Positions 14,612-23,904 are shown, counted from the first letter of the stretch. The stretch is DNA of 64,000 bases from Bacteroidota bacterium (GCA_018816945.1 JAHIVC010000041.1:1-64000), one strand, 5' to 3'. The notes: generated from the sequence alone by a model not told the origin. Translations and numbers: made by a program.

Positions 14612-15058
14612 ATGCTCAAAACAAAAATGTTTAACGATGAAAACAAACCAAGCTTTAGTGAACGACAGGAAATAGTTGAATTTTTGCACCAACATTTAGA
14701 GCAATTTGGTGATCCCAAACCTCATATTACAAAATGCATTGATTATGCGATAAAAGAAATAAATTCGTTTGGCGGTTTTATTTTGGTTGCCTCGGAAGAG
14801 GCTGAAATTTTAAGTGCCGTTGTAGTAAATCAAACCGGCATGGGAGGATATATCCCTGAAAACATATTGGTTTACATTGCTACCCATAAAGACTATAGAG
14901 GAAAAGGCATCGGGAAACAACTGATGCAAAAGGCAATGGGAGTTTCGAGTGGAGATATTGCATTGCATGTAGAGCCTAATAACCCGGCTCGATTTCTTTA
15001 CGAAAAACTTGGATTTACGAATAAATATTCGGAAATGCGTTTCAAAAAGGTCGATTAA
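14612..15058 (+). CDS. GNAT family N-acetyltransferase
   Basis: A 148-residue acetyl-CoA-dependent acetyltransferase. The core shows beta strands GGFILVASEEAEILSAVVV and NILVYIATHKDYR, the acetyl-CoA pyrophosphate loop RGKGIGKQLM (consensus R/Q-x-x-G-x-G/A), then IALHVEPNNPARFLYEKLGF and a last strand EMRFKKV. The substrate is not shown by the sequence, but the neighbours (an N-acyl-amino-acid-type amidohydrolase and two amino-acid racemases on the same strand) point to an amino acid or its derivative. It has its own promoter and a full Shine-Dalgarno site, and a 222-bp gap separates it from the next gene. Confidence 0.88.
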   Translation: MLKTKMFNDENKPSFSERQEIVEFLHQHLEQFGDPKPHITKCIDYAIKEINSFGGFILVASEEAEILSAVVVNQTGMGGYIPENILVYIATHKDYRGKGIGKQLMQKAMGVSSGDIALHVEPNNPARFLYEKLGFTNKYSEMRFKKVD

Positions 15059-15280
15059 GATTTAAATTAATACATTAATCAAACAGCAATGCAGATTAGC
15101 TCAAACTAACCTGTGTATATAACTATCCTGCTTTATCTCCTTTCTTGAATTGCAAGATGGTGTGCTTTTTCAGTTTTAGCCTAATTTTTACAAATGCCTC
15201 ATATATATTATTGAGCTATCTATTTACATTAATTTACTGCTCATCTTATTTTCAGGCAAATTTCTTCTTCAAGCAATGTT

Positions 15281-16420
15281 ATGATAAATAATAAAATCAT
15301 TGAATTAAGGCATACCCTTCATCAAAATCCCGAAGTTTCGAATCAAGAATTCAAAACTTCAGAACGGATTGCTAATTTTATAAATACCCTAGCTCCATCC
15401 GAAGTAATTTCCTTAGGTAAAACAGGGCTAGCTTTTGTTTTTAAAGGTGAGAGGCCCGGTAAAACAATTATGTTTCGAGCCGAACTGGATGCATTACCAA
15501 TAAAAGAGAAATCATCGCTCAGCTATGCTTCTGTCAATCAAAAGGCAGCGCACGTATGCGGGCACGATGGACATATGGCCATTCTGGCAGGACTGGCTCT
15601 AAGAATTGCAGAAAATCCTCCCCAGTATGGGAAAGTGGTTTTACTTTTTCAACCTGCCGAAGAAGTGGAACAAGGGGCAAAAGACGTGATGGAAGATCCT
15701 GCTTTTAAAACCATTGAACCGGATTTTATGTATGCACTACATAATATTCCCGGATTTGAAAAACATACAATAGTAATTAAAAACGGGAGTTTTACTGCTG
15801 CTTCAAAAGGCATTACGATTAAACTTTTCGGCAAAACCTCTCATGCTGCGGAACCTGAAAATGGAATCAGTCCCGCAAATGCTATATCTAAAATTATTCA
15901 GCAGCTAAATGAATTTATCGGAAACAAAACCCTGTTTAAAGATCTTACATTGCTTACCATTATTCATATCAAATTGGGGGAAATCTCTTTTGGCACCTCA
16001 CCTGGATTTGCCGAAATAAACATTACCCTGCGTTCATTTGAAAATGAGGACATGGAATTATTAACTCATCACACCGAAAAAATCATCAACGCAATTTCAA
16101 AATTCGAAAAATTGAAATGCGAAATTTCCTATAGTGAAGCATTTCCGGCAAGCATCAATAATAATGAATGTGTGAGCATGGCTGAACAATCAGCACGGCA
16201 AAATAATCTAAAAATTGAATTTATTGAGAAGCCCTTTAAATGGTCGGAAGATTTTGGATATTATTCGCAAAAATACAAGACTTGTTTGTTTGGCTTGGGA
16301 GCGGGGCTTTCGCAAACCCAACTTCATAATCCTGATTACGATTTCCCGGATGAGATCATAGAAACTGGGATAAATATTTTCTATACAATTTACAAAACTT
16401 CAAATACCAATGATGCTTAA
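15281..16420 (+). CDS. M20D-type amidohydrolase (N-acyl-amino-acid hydrolase)
   Basis: A 379-residue metallohydrolase that should release a free amino acid from an N-acyl or similar amide. Seen: the start of the catalytic domain (LRHTLHQNPEVSNQEFKTSE), FRAELDALPI, the metal-binding HVCGHDGHMAILAGL, FQPAEEVEQGAKDVM with the Glu-Glu pair, ALHNIPG, the dimerisation-domain TSHAAEPENGISPANAI, and the C-terminal LHNPDYDFPDEII with the last metal histidine. All expected metal ligands (Cys, His, Glu, His, His) are present. It overlaps the next gene (alanine racemase) by 11 bp, so the two are translated together. Confidence 0.92.
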   Translation: MINNKIIELRHTLHQNPEVSNQEFKTSERIANFINTLAPSEVISLGKTGLAFVFKGERPGKTIMFRAELDALPIKEKSSLSYASVNQKAAHVCGHDGHMAILAGLALRIAENPPQYGKVVLLFQPAEEVEQGAKDVMEDPAFKTIEPDFMYALHNIPGFEKHTIVIKNGSFTAASKGITIKLFGKTSHAAEPENGISPANAISKIIQQLNEFIGNKTLFKDLTLLTIIHIKLGEISFGTSPGFAEINITLRSFENEDMELLTHHTEKIINAISKFEKLKCEISYSEAFPASINNNECVSMAEQSARQNNLKIEFIEKPFKWSEDFGYYSQKYKTCLFGLGAGLSQTQLHNPDYDFPDEIIETGINIFYTIYKTSNTNDA

Positions 16421-17576
16421 TAACCACATGACCGATAGTTCCATTATTACACTGAATGAGATAGCATTAAAGAACAATGTTGATTTTTTAAAGAAAAAAA
16501 TGGGCGCTAAAGTCTTAATCTCGGCTGTTGTCAAAGCAAATGCCTATGGCCACGGTATAGAGCAAATTGTTCCACTCTTTGAAAAATACGGCATTAATCA
16601 TTATTCTGTTTTTAGTTATATCGAAGCGATCAGGGTTTTTCATAGTCTTTCAGAACCAAAACCTATTATGATCATGGGATGGGTTTCTGACAAAAACATG
16701 TTTGATGTAATAAAAAAAGGAATCGAATTTTTCATTTTTAACATCGAACGTTTGCAAATTGCACTTGCATGTGCAAAGAAGCTCAATATCAAGGCAAATA
16801 TTCATCTCGAAGCAGAAACTGGAATGAATCGTTCGGGTTTAAATTTAGAAGATTTAAATACGGCTATTTCTATCATCAATGAAAATGAAGCATTTTTTAA
16901 TGTGGCTGGTTTTTGCACACATCTAGCCGGAGCCGAAAGCATCTCGAATCATCCAAGAATCCAGAAACAGTTAAAGAATTATCAAAAAATGTTGACGATT
17001 CTTGAAAAGTATGAAATCGTTCCAAAATACAAACATGTGTCTAATTCTGCGGCATCTTTTATATATCCAAAAGCAAGAATGGATTTGGTGAGAATTGGGA
17101 TTATGCTCTATGGATTTTGGTCGAGCATTGAAGTTTTTATTCAATACATCAACAATAAACCAAAAAAAACAGATCCATTAGAAAGAATACTTGGCTGGAA
17201 CAGCCAAATCATGACGATCAAGGAAGTTAAAAGTGGTGAGTTTGTAAGTTACGGGATTTCTTATCTGGCACAAACCACCATTAAAACTGCGCTCATCCCT
17301 ATCGGATATTCGTCGGGTTACAACCGTTCGCTAAGTAACAAAGGACATGTGCTTATTTCAGGTCAGAGATGCAATGTGATAGGTGTTGTAAATATGAATA
17401 TGATTATAGCCGATATTTCAAATCTGCCTGATCCAAAAGTAGGTGATGAGGTAATCATTATCGGTAAACAAGGTGATCAAGAAATAAAAGTAAGTGCTTT
17501 TAGTGATATAAGTGATCAGCTTAATTATGAAGTTTTGGCTCACTTATCAGAAACCATTAAACGAATCGTAGTATAA
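16410..17576 (+). CDS. alr: Alanine racemase
   Basis: A 388-residue PLP enzyme that interconverts L- and D-alanine. Seen: the PLP lysine motif SAVVKANAYGHG near residues 41-52, the barrel strands GFCTHLAGAES and YKHVSNSAASF, the phosphate-binding LVRIGIMLYGF, and the C-terminal-domain catalytic tyrosine region FVSYGISYLAQTT, followed by IPIGYSSGYNRSLS and VGVVNMNMI-like strands. Both catalytic bases are present. Starts at 16410 or at 16428 (MTDSS) are possible; the first overlaps the amidohydrolase. An insertion at about residues 238-258 (FIQYINNKPKKTDP) lengthens the domain link. Its place beside an amidohydrolase and a second racemase suggests a catabolic or specialised role rather than cell-wall supply alone. 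Confidence 0.92.
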   Translation: MMLNNHMTDSSIITLNEIALKNNVDFLKKKMGAKVLISAVVKANAYGHGIEQIVPLFEKYGINHYSVFSYIEAIRVFHSLSEPKPIMIMGWVSDKNMFDVIKKGIEFFIFNIERLQIALACAKKLNIKANIHLEAETGMNRSGLNLEDLNTAISIINENEAFFNVAGFCTHLAGAESISNHPRIQKQLKNYQKMLTILEKYEIVPKYKHVSNSAASFIYPKARMDLVRIGIMLYGFWSSIEVFIQYINNKPKKTDPLERILGWNSQIMTIKEVKSGEFVSYGISYLAQTTIKTALIPIGYSSGYNRSLSNKGHVLISGQRCNVIGVVNMNMIIADISNLPDPKVGDEVIIIGKQGDQEIKVSAFSDISDQLNYEVLAHLSETIKRIVV

Positions 17577-17592
17577 AAAAACAAAAAAAATC

Positions 17593-18666
17593 ATGGCTTA
17601 CATAAACTTAGATCTCAAGAAATTAAAATCAAATTTCGACTACCTCAATGCGCTCTTCAAAAAAAACAATATTGAATGGTCGGTTGTTTCAAAAATACTA
17701 AGTGGGCATAAAGAATATTTGACCGAACTATTAAAATTTGAGATAACACAAATATGCGATTCTCGGGTTTCAAACTTGAAGGAGATTAAATTAATCAATC
17801 CTAAAATTGAAACCATTTATATTAAGCCCCCGGCCAGGAGATCAATTCCGCGGATTGTGAAATACGCTGATATCAGCATGAATACCGAATTTGAGACCAT
17901 TAAACTTTTAGCAAAAGAAGCTAAAAAACAAAACAAAATTCATCAGATCATAATTATGATCGAGTTGGGAGAGCTTAGAGAAGGCGTGTTAGGGGAAGAT
18001 TTTATAGCTTTTTATGAAAGTGTCTTTAAATTAGAAAATATTAAAGTTGTAGGAATTGGTGCAAATCTGTCTTGTTTATATGGGGTTTTACCAAATCACG
18101 ACAAATTAATTCAATTAAGTTTATATGAGCAATTGATCGAAGCTAAATTCAATAAACAGATACCTTATGTTTCGGGCGGGTCATCGGTTACGATCCCGTT
18201 AATTTTTCAGCATCTTTTGCCTAAGGGAATTAATCATTTTAGAGTGGGTGAAACTTTGTTTTTGGGTACTGATGTCTATAATAATGTGCCTTTAAAAAAA
18301 ATGCAATCGGATGTATTTAAACTTTATGCTGAAATAATTGAATTAATTGAGAAACCAGTGGTACCGATGGGTGAATTTGGGACAAATGTAGAAGGCAAAA
18401 ATATCGAATTTGATCAAACAAATATTGGGGAGAAATCATATCGGGCTATTATTGATTTAGGGCTTCTGGATGTTGAAGTAAAGCATATAGAATTGGTTGA
18501 CAAAAGTTTACAATTGGCCGGGGCAAGTTCAGATATGATCGTAATAAACCTTGGTGATAACAAAAAGAATTATGTCGTTGGTGATTTGATCGAATTTAAG
18601 TTAGATTATATGGGAACGTTAAGAATCTTAAATTCAAAATATATCGAGAAACGAATAACCCGTTAG
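17593..18666 (+). CDS. Alanine/ornithine-racemase-family PLP enzyme
   Basis: A 357-residue protein with an alanine-racemase-type PLP barrel. The N terminus reads YINLDLKKLKSNFDYLN, the likely PLP lysine is Lys 34 (WSVVSKILSGH), and further barrel motifs are IMIELGELREGV, GIGANLSCLYGV, PYVSGGSSVTIPL and INHFRVGETLFLGTD. This is the subfamily that includes ornithine racemase, so a basic amino acid is the best guess for substrate, but it cannot be fixed from sequence. It follows alr by 16 bp and is probably co-transcribed. The C-terminal domain (about 240-357) is smaller and unlike that of classical alanine racemase. Confidence 0.85.
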   Translation: MAYINLDLKKLKSNFDYLNALFKKNNIEWSVVSKILSGHKEYLTELLKFEITQICDSRVSNLKEIKLINPKIETIYIKPPARRSIPRIVKYADISMNTEFETIKLLAKEAKKQNKIHQIIIMIELGELREGVLGEDFIAFYESVFKLENIKVVGIGANLSCLYGVLPNHDKLIQLSLYEQLIEAKFNKQIPYVSGGSSVTIPLIFQHLLPKGINHFRVGETLFLGTDVYNNVPLKKMQSDVFKLYAEIIELIEKPVVPMGEFGTNVEGKNIEFDQTNIGEKSYRAIIDLGLLDVEVKHIELVDKSLQLAGASSDMIVINLGDNKKNYVVGDLIEFKLDYMGTLRILNSKYIEKRITR

Positions 18667-19292
18667 ATGACATTACCTATAATCAACTGACGGATAGTGC
18701 TTAATTTAATTTGAGCAACTAATATTCCAGACCATAAAAAAACAAAATCAAAGCTGCAACGCGAATTATGGATTATAAGTTTTTTAATGTTGCCCATTCT
18801 TAAAGATGGTTTAACAAAGTTTAAATTATCGCGTGGGACAAAGGTTTCTGAAATTCAAAACCAGGACAACCCATGATTAAAATTGTTTCCATCGGGATTT
18901 TCTTTAGCAGTAAAGGATTTTTTAACAACCAATTCATTTATAAATGTTGGAAATGGATTATTGTACTGTGCTATTTTAAAGATGAAACAATAGAAGAATC
19001 AGCAATAAAATCCCTGAAACATCGCGATGAAACTAAAAATTTGAGTGTTAAGAAAACCAGACATTTAAGTTTCTATTCACAATACAAATATAAAGAATGT
19101 AATTCTGAATTATGAAGTATAACACGACAGATGTAGAAATAGTCTTTGCACCTCCAACCACTTTGCTATGTTGGTTGAAACTAAAAACACTTTTTTAAAA
19201 GCCATTAATGATTTATGAAGTTAAACATTTGACATACAGATTTAGTTTTACATTCAAATTTCATTATCTTTATAATTTAAACATTATTTATT
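18667..19292. other. Long intergenic region
   Basis: 626 bp without a supportable gene. An 80-codon open frame at 18873-19115 has unconvincing composition. The region contains copy B of a 46-bp dispersed repeat (19125-19170). It may hold the promoter of the PAS protein. Confidence 0.55.
19125..19170 (+). repeat. Dispersed 46-bp repeat, copy B
   Basis: Begins CGACAGATGTAGAAATAGTC and continues TTTGCACCTCCAACCACTTT; matches 35 of 46 bases of 14442-14487. It is not inside a supportable gene. Confidence 0.6.
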
Positions 19293-19775
19293 ATGAAAAG
19301 TGACCGGTCTATGAATAACGAAAGTTTTAACTTTTTAAGGGGTTCAAGCGAGTTTCTAGACATAATCCTAAACAACATCAATAGTTGTGTTTTGCTGTTA
19401 AATAAAGATTTAAGATTACAGGCTTTTAATGATTCATTAAAAACTATTTTTTCAAATAAAAAGGATGAGGATTTACTATATGTAAAATGCGGTGAAGCAA
19501 TTGGATGTGCCTATCAGATTGAAGAACAAAAAGAATGCGGTGAAACTTCAAGATGTAAAACCTGCGATTTAAGAATTGCAGCCCTCACTTCTTATACAAA
19601 TAATGAAGTTATTTATAAAAATCAAATTTCCAGACCTTTCTTCGATTACAACAACATAAAGATTGAAAAGCAATTACAATTTTCGACACGTTTATTTCTG
19701 TTTAATAAAGAGAAATATATCATTATGCTTATTGAAGACATAACTAAACACTTTGAAGCCAAAAATTCAAATTAA
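19293..19775 (+). CDS. Stand-alone PAS-like protein with cysteine cluster
   Basis: A 160-residue protein. The PAS-like fold starts at about residue 24 (IILNNINSCVLLLNKDLRLQ, then AFNDSLKTIF) and ends with strands FNKEKYIIMLIEDITKHFE. Between them is a cysteine-rich insert, KCGEAIGCAYQIEEQKECGE followed by SRCKTCDLR, which gives cysteines with spacing C-x6-C, then C, then C-x2-C. The insert may bind a metal, an iron-sulfur cluster or haem and so sense redox state or a gas; that is inference. PAS domains with this insert normally feed a histidine kinase or cyclase, but no output domain follows here and no signalling gene is adjacent. An internal ATG at 19311 is an alternative start. Confidence 0.7.
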   Translation: MKSDRSMNNESFNFLRGSSEFLDIILNNINSCVLLLNKDLRLQAFNDSLKTIFSNKKDEDLLYVKCGEAIGCAYQIEEQKECGETSRCKTCDLRIAALTSYTNNEVIYKNQISRPFFDYNNIKIEKQLQFSTRLFLFNKEKYIIMLIEDITKHFEAKNSN

Positions 19776-19814
19776 TTGCAATCGTTTCCTTAATATAATT
19801 TAAGCTCATCAATT

Positions 19815-21458
19815 CTATTTTGCCAATTTAAACACTTCTTCGCCTGCTAAAAAGGTTGATAACACTCTCATGTAAGGCAGGTGTTGCTCTTCAGTGGTCA
19901 TTAAATCTTTTTCAAGAATAATGAAATCGGCCATTTTCCCAACCTCAATGCTTCCTTTTTTATCTTCTTCAAAACTGCCTTTAGCAGCCCAAATGGTCAT
20001 CGATTTTAAGGTTTCTTCGCGGGTTAGTGCGTTTTCCATTTGAAAACCATTTTCGGGATAACCGGATTTGTCTTTTCGGATTGCGGCAGCATAAAAAGTG
20101 TACATGGGGTTAATTTCTTCCACCGGGAAATCGGTTCCACTTGGCACCCAACCGTTGATTGCAAGTAATTGTTTGTATGCATAAGCACCTTTCATGCGCT
20201 CGGCTCCTACCCTATCGACTGCCCAATACATATCTGAAGTTGCATGCGTCGGCTGTATAGAAGGAACAATAGAATACTTACCAAATAATTCAAAATCATC
20301 GGGATGAATAATTTGAACATGTTCGATTCGCCATCTACGATCGTTTTTTTCTTTTAAAAACTCACCAAATAAATTTAAACTAAAACGATTACCCATATCG
20401 CCAATGGCATGGATACAAACCTGATAATTATTTTCGTAAGCCAATTGGCAAACCTTTCGGTACACGTCATTATCTTCCATTAACAAACCCCGATTTCCAG
20501 GATCATCAGAATAAGGCTCAATCATTAATGCACCGCGTGAACCCAAGGCTCCATCTGCATATAGTTTAATGGATCGGACCGTTAAATAATCGGTTACGTA
20601 GGGCCCGTTCTTAACAAAATTTTCAAAATTTTCTTCAGTAGGGCTTAGCATGGCATTTAACCTGATTTTCAGTTCTCCGCCTTTATTAAGCTCATCGATT
20701 AGCATAACAGTTGAATAATCAAGTCCACAGTCGACAACAGAAGTAAGTCCAACGGCAAAGCAGTTCTTTTGTGCTTCCAATAAGGCTTCTGCACTAACTT
20801 CAGCAGCATGTTCGGTTATTATTTTCTCAACTAAAGAAATGGCATTATCAATGAGCACACCGCTCGGCTCACCATTTACAAGAATGACTTCGCCCCCCTG
20901 AACCTTTGTTTTAGCTGTGATTCCTGCTCGTTTTAATGCTTCGCTGTTTACCCATGCGGCATGTCCGTCAACTCTGCGCAGAGAAACAGGATTGTTTGGA
21001 AAAGCTTTATCCAAAATATCTTTGGTAGGGAAATTCTTTACTTCCCAATCGTTTTGATCCCAGCTTCTTCCTATAACCCATTCGGCAGGATGGCTTTCGT
21101 GAAAGGCTTTTAAAATTTCAACAATTTCTTCAGGTGATTTAGTCCCACGCAAATCAGCATTGGTTAATAAGGACATTCCATATCCGTAAAAATGTGCATG
21201 GGCATCGATCAGTCCGGGGTAAAGATATTGCCCGATGCCGTTAATGGATCTTTGAGCACTGTATTTATCCAGAATTTCCTGGGTTGTACCAACCGCAATA
21301 AACTTACCATCCTTTACGGCAAAACTTTCGGCAATACTAAAACCATCATCTACAGTGTAAATATTACTATTAAATACAATTAAATCAACTTGAGTTTTCA
21401 TATGCGAACAAGAAATTAAAATGGGTAATAAAAGAATTACGGAGATCAACTTTTTCAT
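19815..21458 (-). CDS. YtcJ-like metal-dependent amidohydrolase, lipoprotein
   Basis: A 547-residue amidohydrolase-superfamily enzyme. The lipobox LPILISC (Cys 16) predicts a lipid anchor, so it would act outside the cytoplasm. Seen: the first metal-binding motif LIDAHAHFYG, a probable metal-bridging region with SIKLYADGALGSRGALM, then QVCIHAIGDMGN, WRIEHVQIIHPDD, and the catalytic aspartate motif SGTDFPVEEINP. Near the end, AAKGSFEEDKKGSIEVGKMADFII is the composite beta-sandwich typical of this superfamily. The YtcJ/NfdA type hydrolyses N-substituted amides; the natural substrate here is unknown. Monocistronic, with the B12 operon upstream on the same strand after 62 bp. Confidence 0.9.
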   Translation of the reverse strand: MKKLISVILLLPILISCSHMKTQVDLIVFNSNIYTVDDGFSIAESFAVKDGKFIAVGTTQEILDKYSAQRSINGIGQYLYPGLIDAHAHFYGYGMSLLTNADLRGTKSPEEIVEILKAFHESHPAEWVIGRSWDQNDWEVKNFPTKDILDKAFPNNPVSLRRVDGHAAWVNSEALKRAGITAKTKVQGGEVILVNGEPSGVLIDNAISLVEKIITEHAAEVSAEALLEAQKNCFAVGLTSVVDCGLDYSTVMLIDELNKGGELKIRLNAMLSPTEENFENFVKNGPYVTDYLTVRSIKLYADGALGSRGALMIEPYSDDPGNRGLLMEDNDVYRKVCQLAYENNYQVCIHAIGDMGNRFSLNLFGEFLKEKNDRRWRIEHVQIIHPDDFELFGKYSIVPSIQPTHATSDMYWAVDRVGAERMKGAYAYKQLLAINGWVPSGTDFPVEEINPMYTFYAAAIRKDKSGYPENGFQMENALTREETLKSMTIWAAKGSFEEDKKGSIEVGKMADFIILEKDLMTTEEQHLPYMRVLSTFLAGEEVFKLAK

Positions 21459-21520
21459 GGTTAAAAGATTAAGGTGTTTTCAACAAATTTAGAAAAATAG
21501 GGTTAAAAAATGAATTTATT

Positions 21521-22360
21521 TTATATCTTTTCTCCTAATGACTCATTTGATACTGATTTTTCATTTAATACCTTTTCTGATACCAGAAATACCACGGGTT
21601 TTTTAGATATGGGATTGGTTCGGGTAATAACAACGGTTTCATAAACCTCTTCCAAAATATCATAGCGGATCACTTCTTCGGGGCTACCTTTCACCTGAAT
21701 TTCTCCATTTTTTATCAATACCAGATAATCACAGTATTCGCCTGCCAGGTTTAAATCATGGATATTCATTAACACGGTCAAACCAAGGTTTTTATTAAGC
21801 CTTTGAATCAAATTGAGCACCTGTACCTGATGTGTAATATCCAGATGAGAAGTCGGTTCATCGAGCAGAAGCAGGTTTGGTTCCTGAGTAAGGGCGCGAG
21901 CAATGGCTGCCAGTTGTTGTTCTCCCCCACTCATTTGAGCCATGATCTTATCTTTATGCTGAAAGATACCCGTCAGTTTCATGTATTTATGAGCTACTTC
22001 AATATCATATTCCGAGTCGAAAAAGTGAAAACGGCCCTGGTAAGGGATTCTGCCCATCAGCACATAATCTTCAACACTGATCTGAACCGATTCAATATTT
22101 TGACTTACGACGGCAATATTTCTGGCTTTTTCTTTAAATCCCATCTTTTTTAAGATGTTTCCTTCGATTGAGATTTTGCCTGAAAGCGTTACAAGTTCGC
22201 CACTAATCCCTCTGAAGAGCGTAGTTTTACCTGAACCATTTGGGCCAATGATCCCTGCAAAACATCCTTTGGGTAAATCAAAGTTGATATTTTGAATATG
22301 GAATTTTTTATCATATCCACATTTAAAATCCTGTATTGAAAAAAGACTGTTCTTCATCAC
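21521..22360 (-). CDS. Corrinoid/iron-siderophore-type ABC transporter ATPase
   Basis: A 279-residue ATPase of the FecE/BtuD type. Seen: Walker A GPNGSGKTTLFRGI, Q-loop VSQNIES, signature MSGGEQQLAAIARAL, Walker B LLLLDEPTSHLD, and the H-loop MNIHDLN. It energises uptake through the permease encoded just upstream; the start codon overlaps the permease stop by 4 bp. The B12 riboswitch at the head of the operon and the adjacent adenosyltransferase mark the substrate as a corrinoid. It ends the operon. Confidence 0.92.
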   Translation of the reverse strand: MMKNSLFSIQDFKCGYDKKFHIQNINFDLPKGCFAGIIGPNGSGKTTLFRGISGELVTLSGKISIEGNILKKMGFKEKARNIAVVSQNIESVQISVEDYVLMGRIPYQGRFHFFDSEYDIEVAHKYMKLTGIFQHKDKIMAQMSGGEQQLAAIARALTQEPNLLLLDEPTSHLDITHQVQVLNLIQRLNKNLGLTVLMNIHDLNLAGEYCDYLVLIKNGEIQVKGSPEEVIRYDILEEVYETVVITRTNPISKKPVVFLVSEKVLNEKSVSNESLGEKI

Positions 22361-23370
22361 TGGGATTTATTAAATTTCAGGGAAGTACGACTTAGGATGA
22401 TCACAAAGGTAATTCCTCCAACAATTCCGGTGATAACTCCAATGGGTAATTCGTTTGGTGAAATCAGCACCCTTGATAAAGTATCGCATAAGATCAGAAA
22501 AATACTCCCTCCTAAAAAGGATGACACCAACAAAATTCTAAAATCGGAACCTACCAAAATGCGCATGATGTGAGGGATAACCAATCCAACAAATCCAATG
22601 ACGCCTGCCACAGCTACACTCACTCCTGCCATAAGAGAGGCAATGATAAATAATAAACGAATACTCATTTCAGTATTTATACCTAAGTGCCTTGCTTTCT
22701 CCTGACCTAATCGCAAAGCGTTCAGTGGTTGAACGAAAAAGTAAGATGCAAACAGGCCAAAAAGAGAAATCCAAATGGTCAAACGAATTAATGAATGATT
22801 AGGCTCATCCAGAGATCCCATCATCCAAAAAACAATTCCATGAAGATTTTCGGTGGTAGTGATGGCCATCAATAGCATCATAGCCGACGATGAAATAAAA
22901 CTGATCATTACACCAATCAGCAACATGCTTTGAATCTTCAGTTTTCCATGCCGCATGCTGACAAAATAAACCAGTACGATTGAAATAAAGGCTCCGATAA
23001 AACCAAAAAGCGGAAGCATTAATGCACCCAACAAAAAGTGAAGTCCAAATACGATGGCGAATGAAACTCCTAAAGCTGCACCGCCGGAAATGCCTAACGT
23101 ATACGGTTCAACCAATGGATTCCGATAAATCCCTTGCAAAATAACCCCTGACAAACTCAAAGCTCCACCAACTGATAGCCCCATCCAAACCCTGGGAATC
23201 CGGATGTTTTTCAGAATGGAGTATTCCATGCTACCTTCACCATGCTTTAAAATACCGGGAATTTCCCATATTGAAAAGTTGAGTTCACCAATACTCAATG
23301 ATAATCCTATTGCCAATATCAGGCCTATCAACAAAATGATTATGTATATGAGCCAACGCGAGTATTTCAT
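22357..23370 (-). CDS. FecCD/BtuC-type ABC transporter permease
   Basis: A 337-residue inner-membrane protein with about ten membrane helices. Seen: the N-terminal helix YIIILLIGLILAIGLSLSIG, the family-typical RIPRVWMGLSVGGALSLSGV, QGIYRNPLVEPYTLGISGGAALG, the coupling region RHLGINTEMSIRLLFI, and VIGFVGLVIPHIMRILVGSD near the end. It forms the channel of the vitamin B12 importer with the ATPase downstream (4-bp overlap) and the binding protein upstream. Length fits BtuC. The gap to the adenosyltransferase gene is 3 bp. Confidence 0.93.
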   Translation of the reverse strand: MKYSRWLIYIIILLIGLILAIGLSLSIGELNFSIWEIPGILKHGEGSMEYSILKNIRIPRVWMGLSVGGALSLSGVILQGIYRNPLVEPYTLGISGGAALGVSFAIVFGLHFLLGALMLPLFGFIGAFISIVLVYFVSMRHGKLKIQSMLLIGVMISFISSSAMMLLMAITTTENLHGIVFWMMGSLDEPNHSLIRLTIWISLFGLFASYFFVQPLNALRLGQEKARHLGINTEMSIRLLFIIASLMAGVSVAVAGVIGFVGLVIPHIMRILVGSDFRILLVSSFLGGSIFLILCDTLSRVLISPNELPIGVITGIVGGITFVIILSRTSLKFNKSQ

Positions 23371-23373
23371 AAT

Positions 23374-23904
23374 TTAAAATTCAATTCCGATCCTACCTTT
23401 CGCTCCCTGATCGTAAGGGTGTTTTATCTTCTTTATAAAGTTAACATAATCTGATAAATCCATTAAGTTTTGAGTGGCTCCCCTACCGGTAAGAACCAAT
23501 TCAAGTGATGGCGGTTTATTCTTCACAAAATCTAACAGTATTTTTTCGTCTAAAAATGAATCCCTCACACAAATCAGCACTTCATCCATGATCAGTAAAT
23601 CATAATTTTTGTTTTTCAGAATGGAATTGATTTCATTAAAACTGTTGCTTATTTGGGTTTTTAATTCGTCTAGATTAATCCCTGCTTCGCAGAATGGATG
23701 ATCTTTAGCAAAAGCAAGAATATCGGCCCCCAACTTCCTTAAACTAGCGATCTCAGTGTATCCGTACTTCTCAGGATTTTTGTGATAATGGACGTATAAA
23801 ACCCTTAATCCATGCCCCAACGCTCTGCATGCCAGTCCAACCGCTGCTGTGGTCTTTCCTTTTCCATCACCTGTATAAATATGAACAAAACCCAGCTTAT
23901 TCAT
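23374..23904 (-). CDS. cobO: Cob(I)yrinic acid a,c-diamide adenosyltransferase (CobO/BtuR)
   Basis: A 176-residue P-loop enzyme that transfers the adenosyl group of ATP to the cobalt of cobalamin or its precursors. Seen: the N-terminal GFVHIYTGDGKGKTTAAVGL with the P-loop TGDGKGKT, VLYVHYHKNPEKYGYTEI, the Walker-B-like DLLIMDEVLICV, LELVLTGRGATQNLMDLSDYV, and KKIKHPYDQGAKGRIGIEF at the C terminus. It is embedded between the binding protein gene (8-bp overlap) and the permease gene (3-bp gap), so imported corrinoid would be adenosylated at once. Under the upstream riboswitch. Confidence 0.93.
   Translation of the reverse strand: MNKLGFVHIYTGDGKGKTTAAVGLACRALGHGLRVLYVHYHKNPEKYGYTEIASLRKLGADILAFAKDHPFCEAGINLDELKTQISNSFNEINSILKNKNYDLLIMDEVLICVRDSFLDEKILLDFVKNKPPSLELVLTGRGATQNLMDLSDYVNFIKKIKHPYDQGAKGRIGIEF

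Noticed and set aside
18873-19115. 80-codon plus-strand frame in the gap before the PAS protein
   Set aside because: Residue composition is not protein-like, there is no ribosome-binding site or partner gene, and no known family is suggested.
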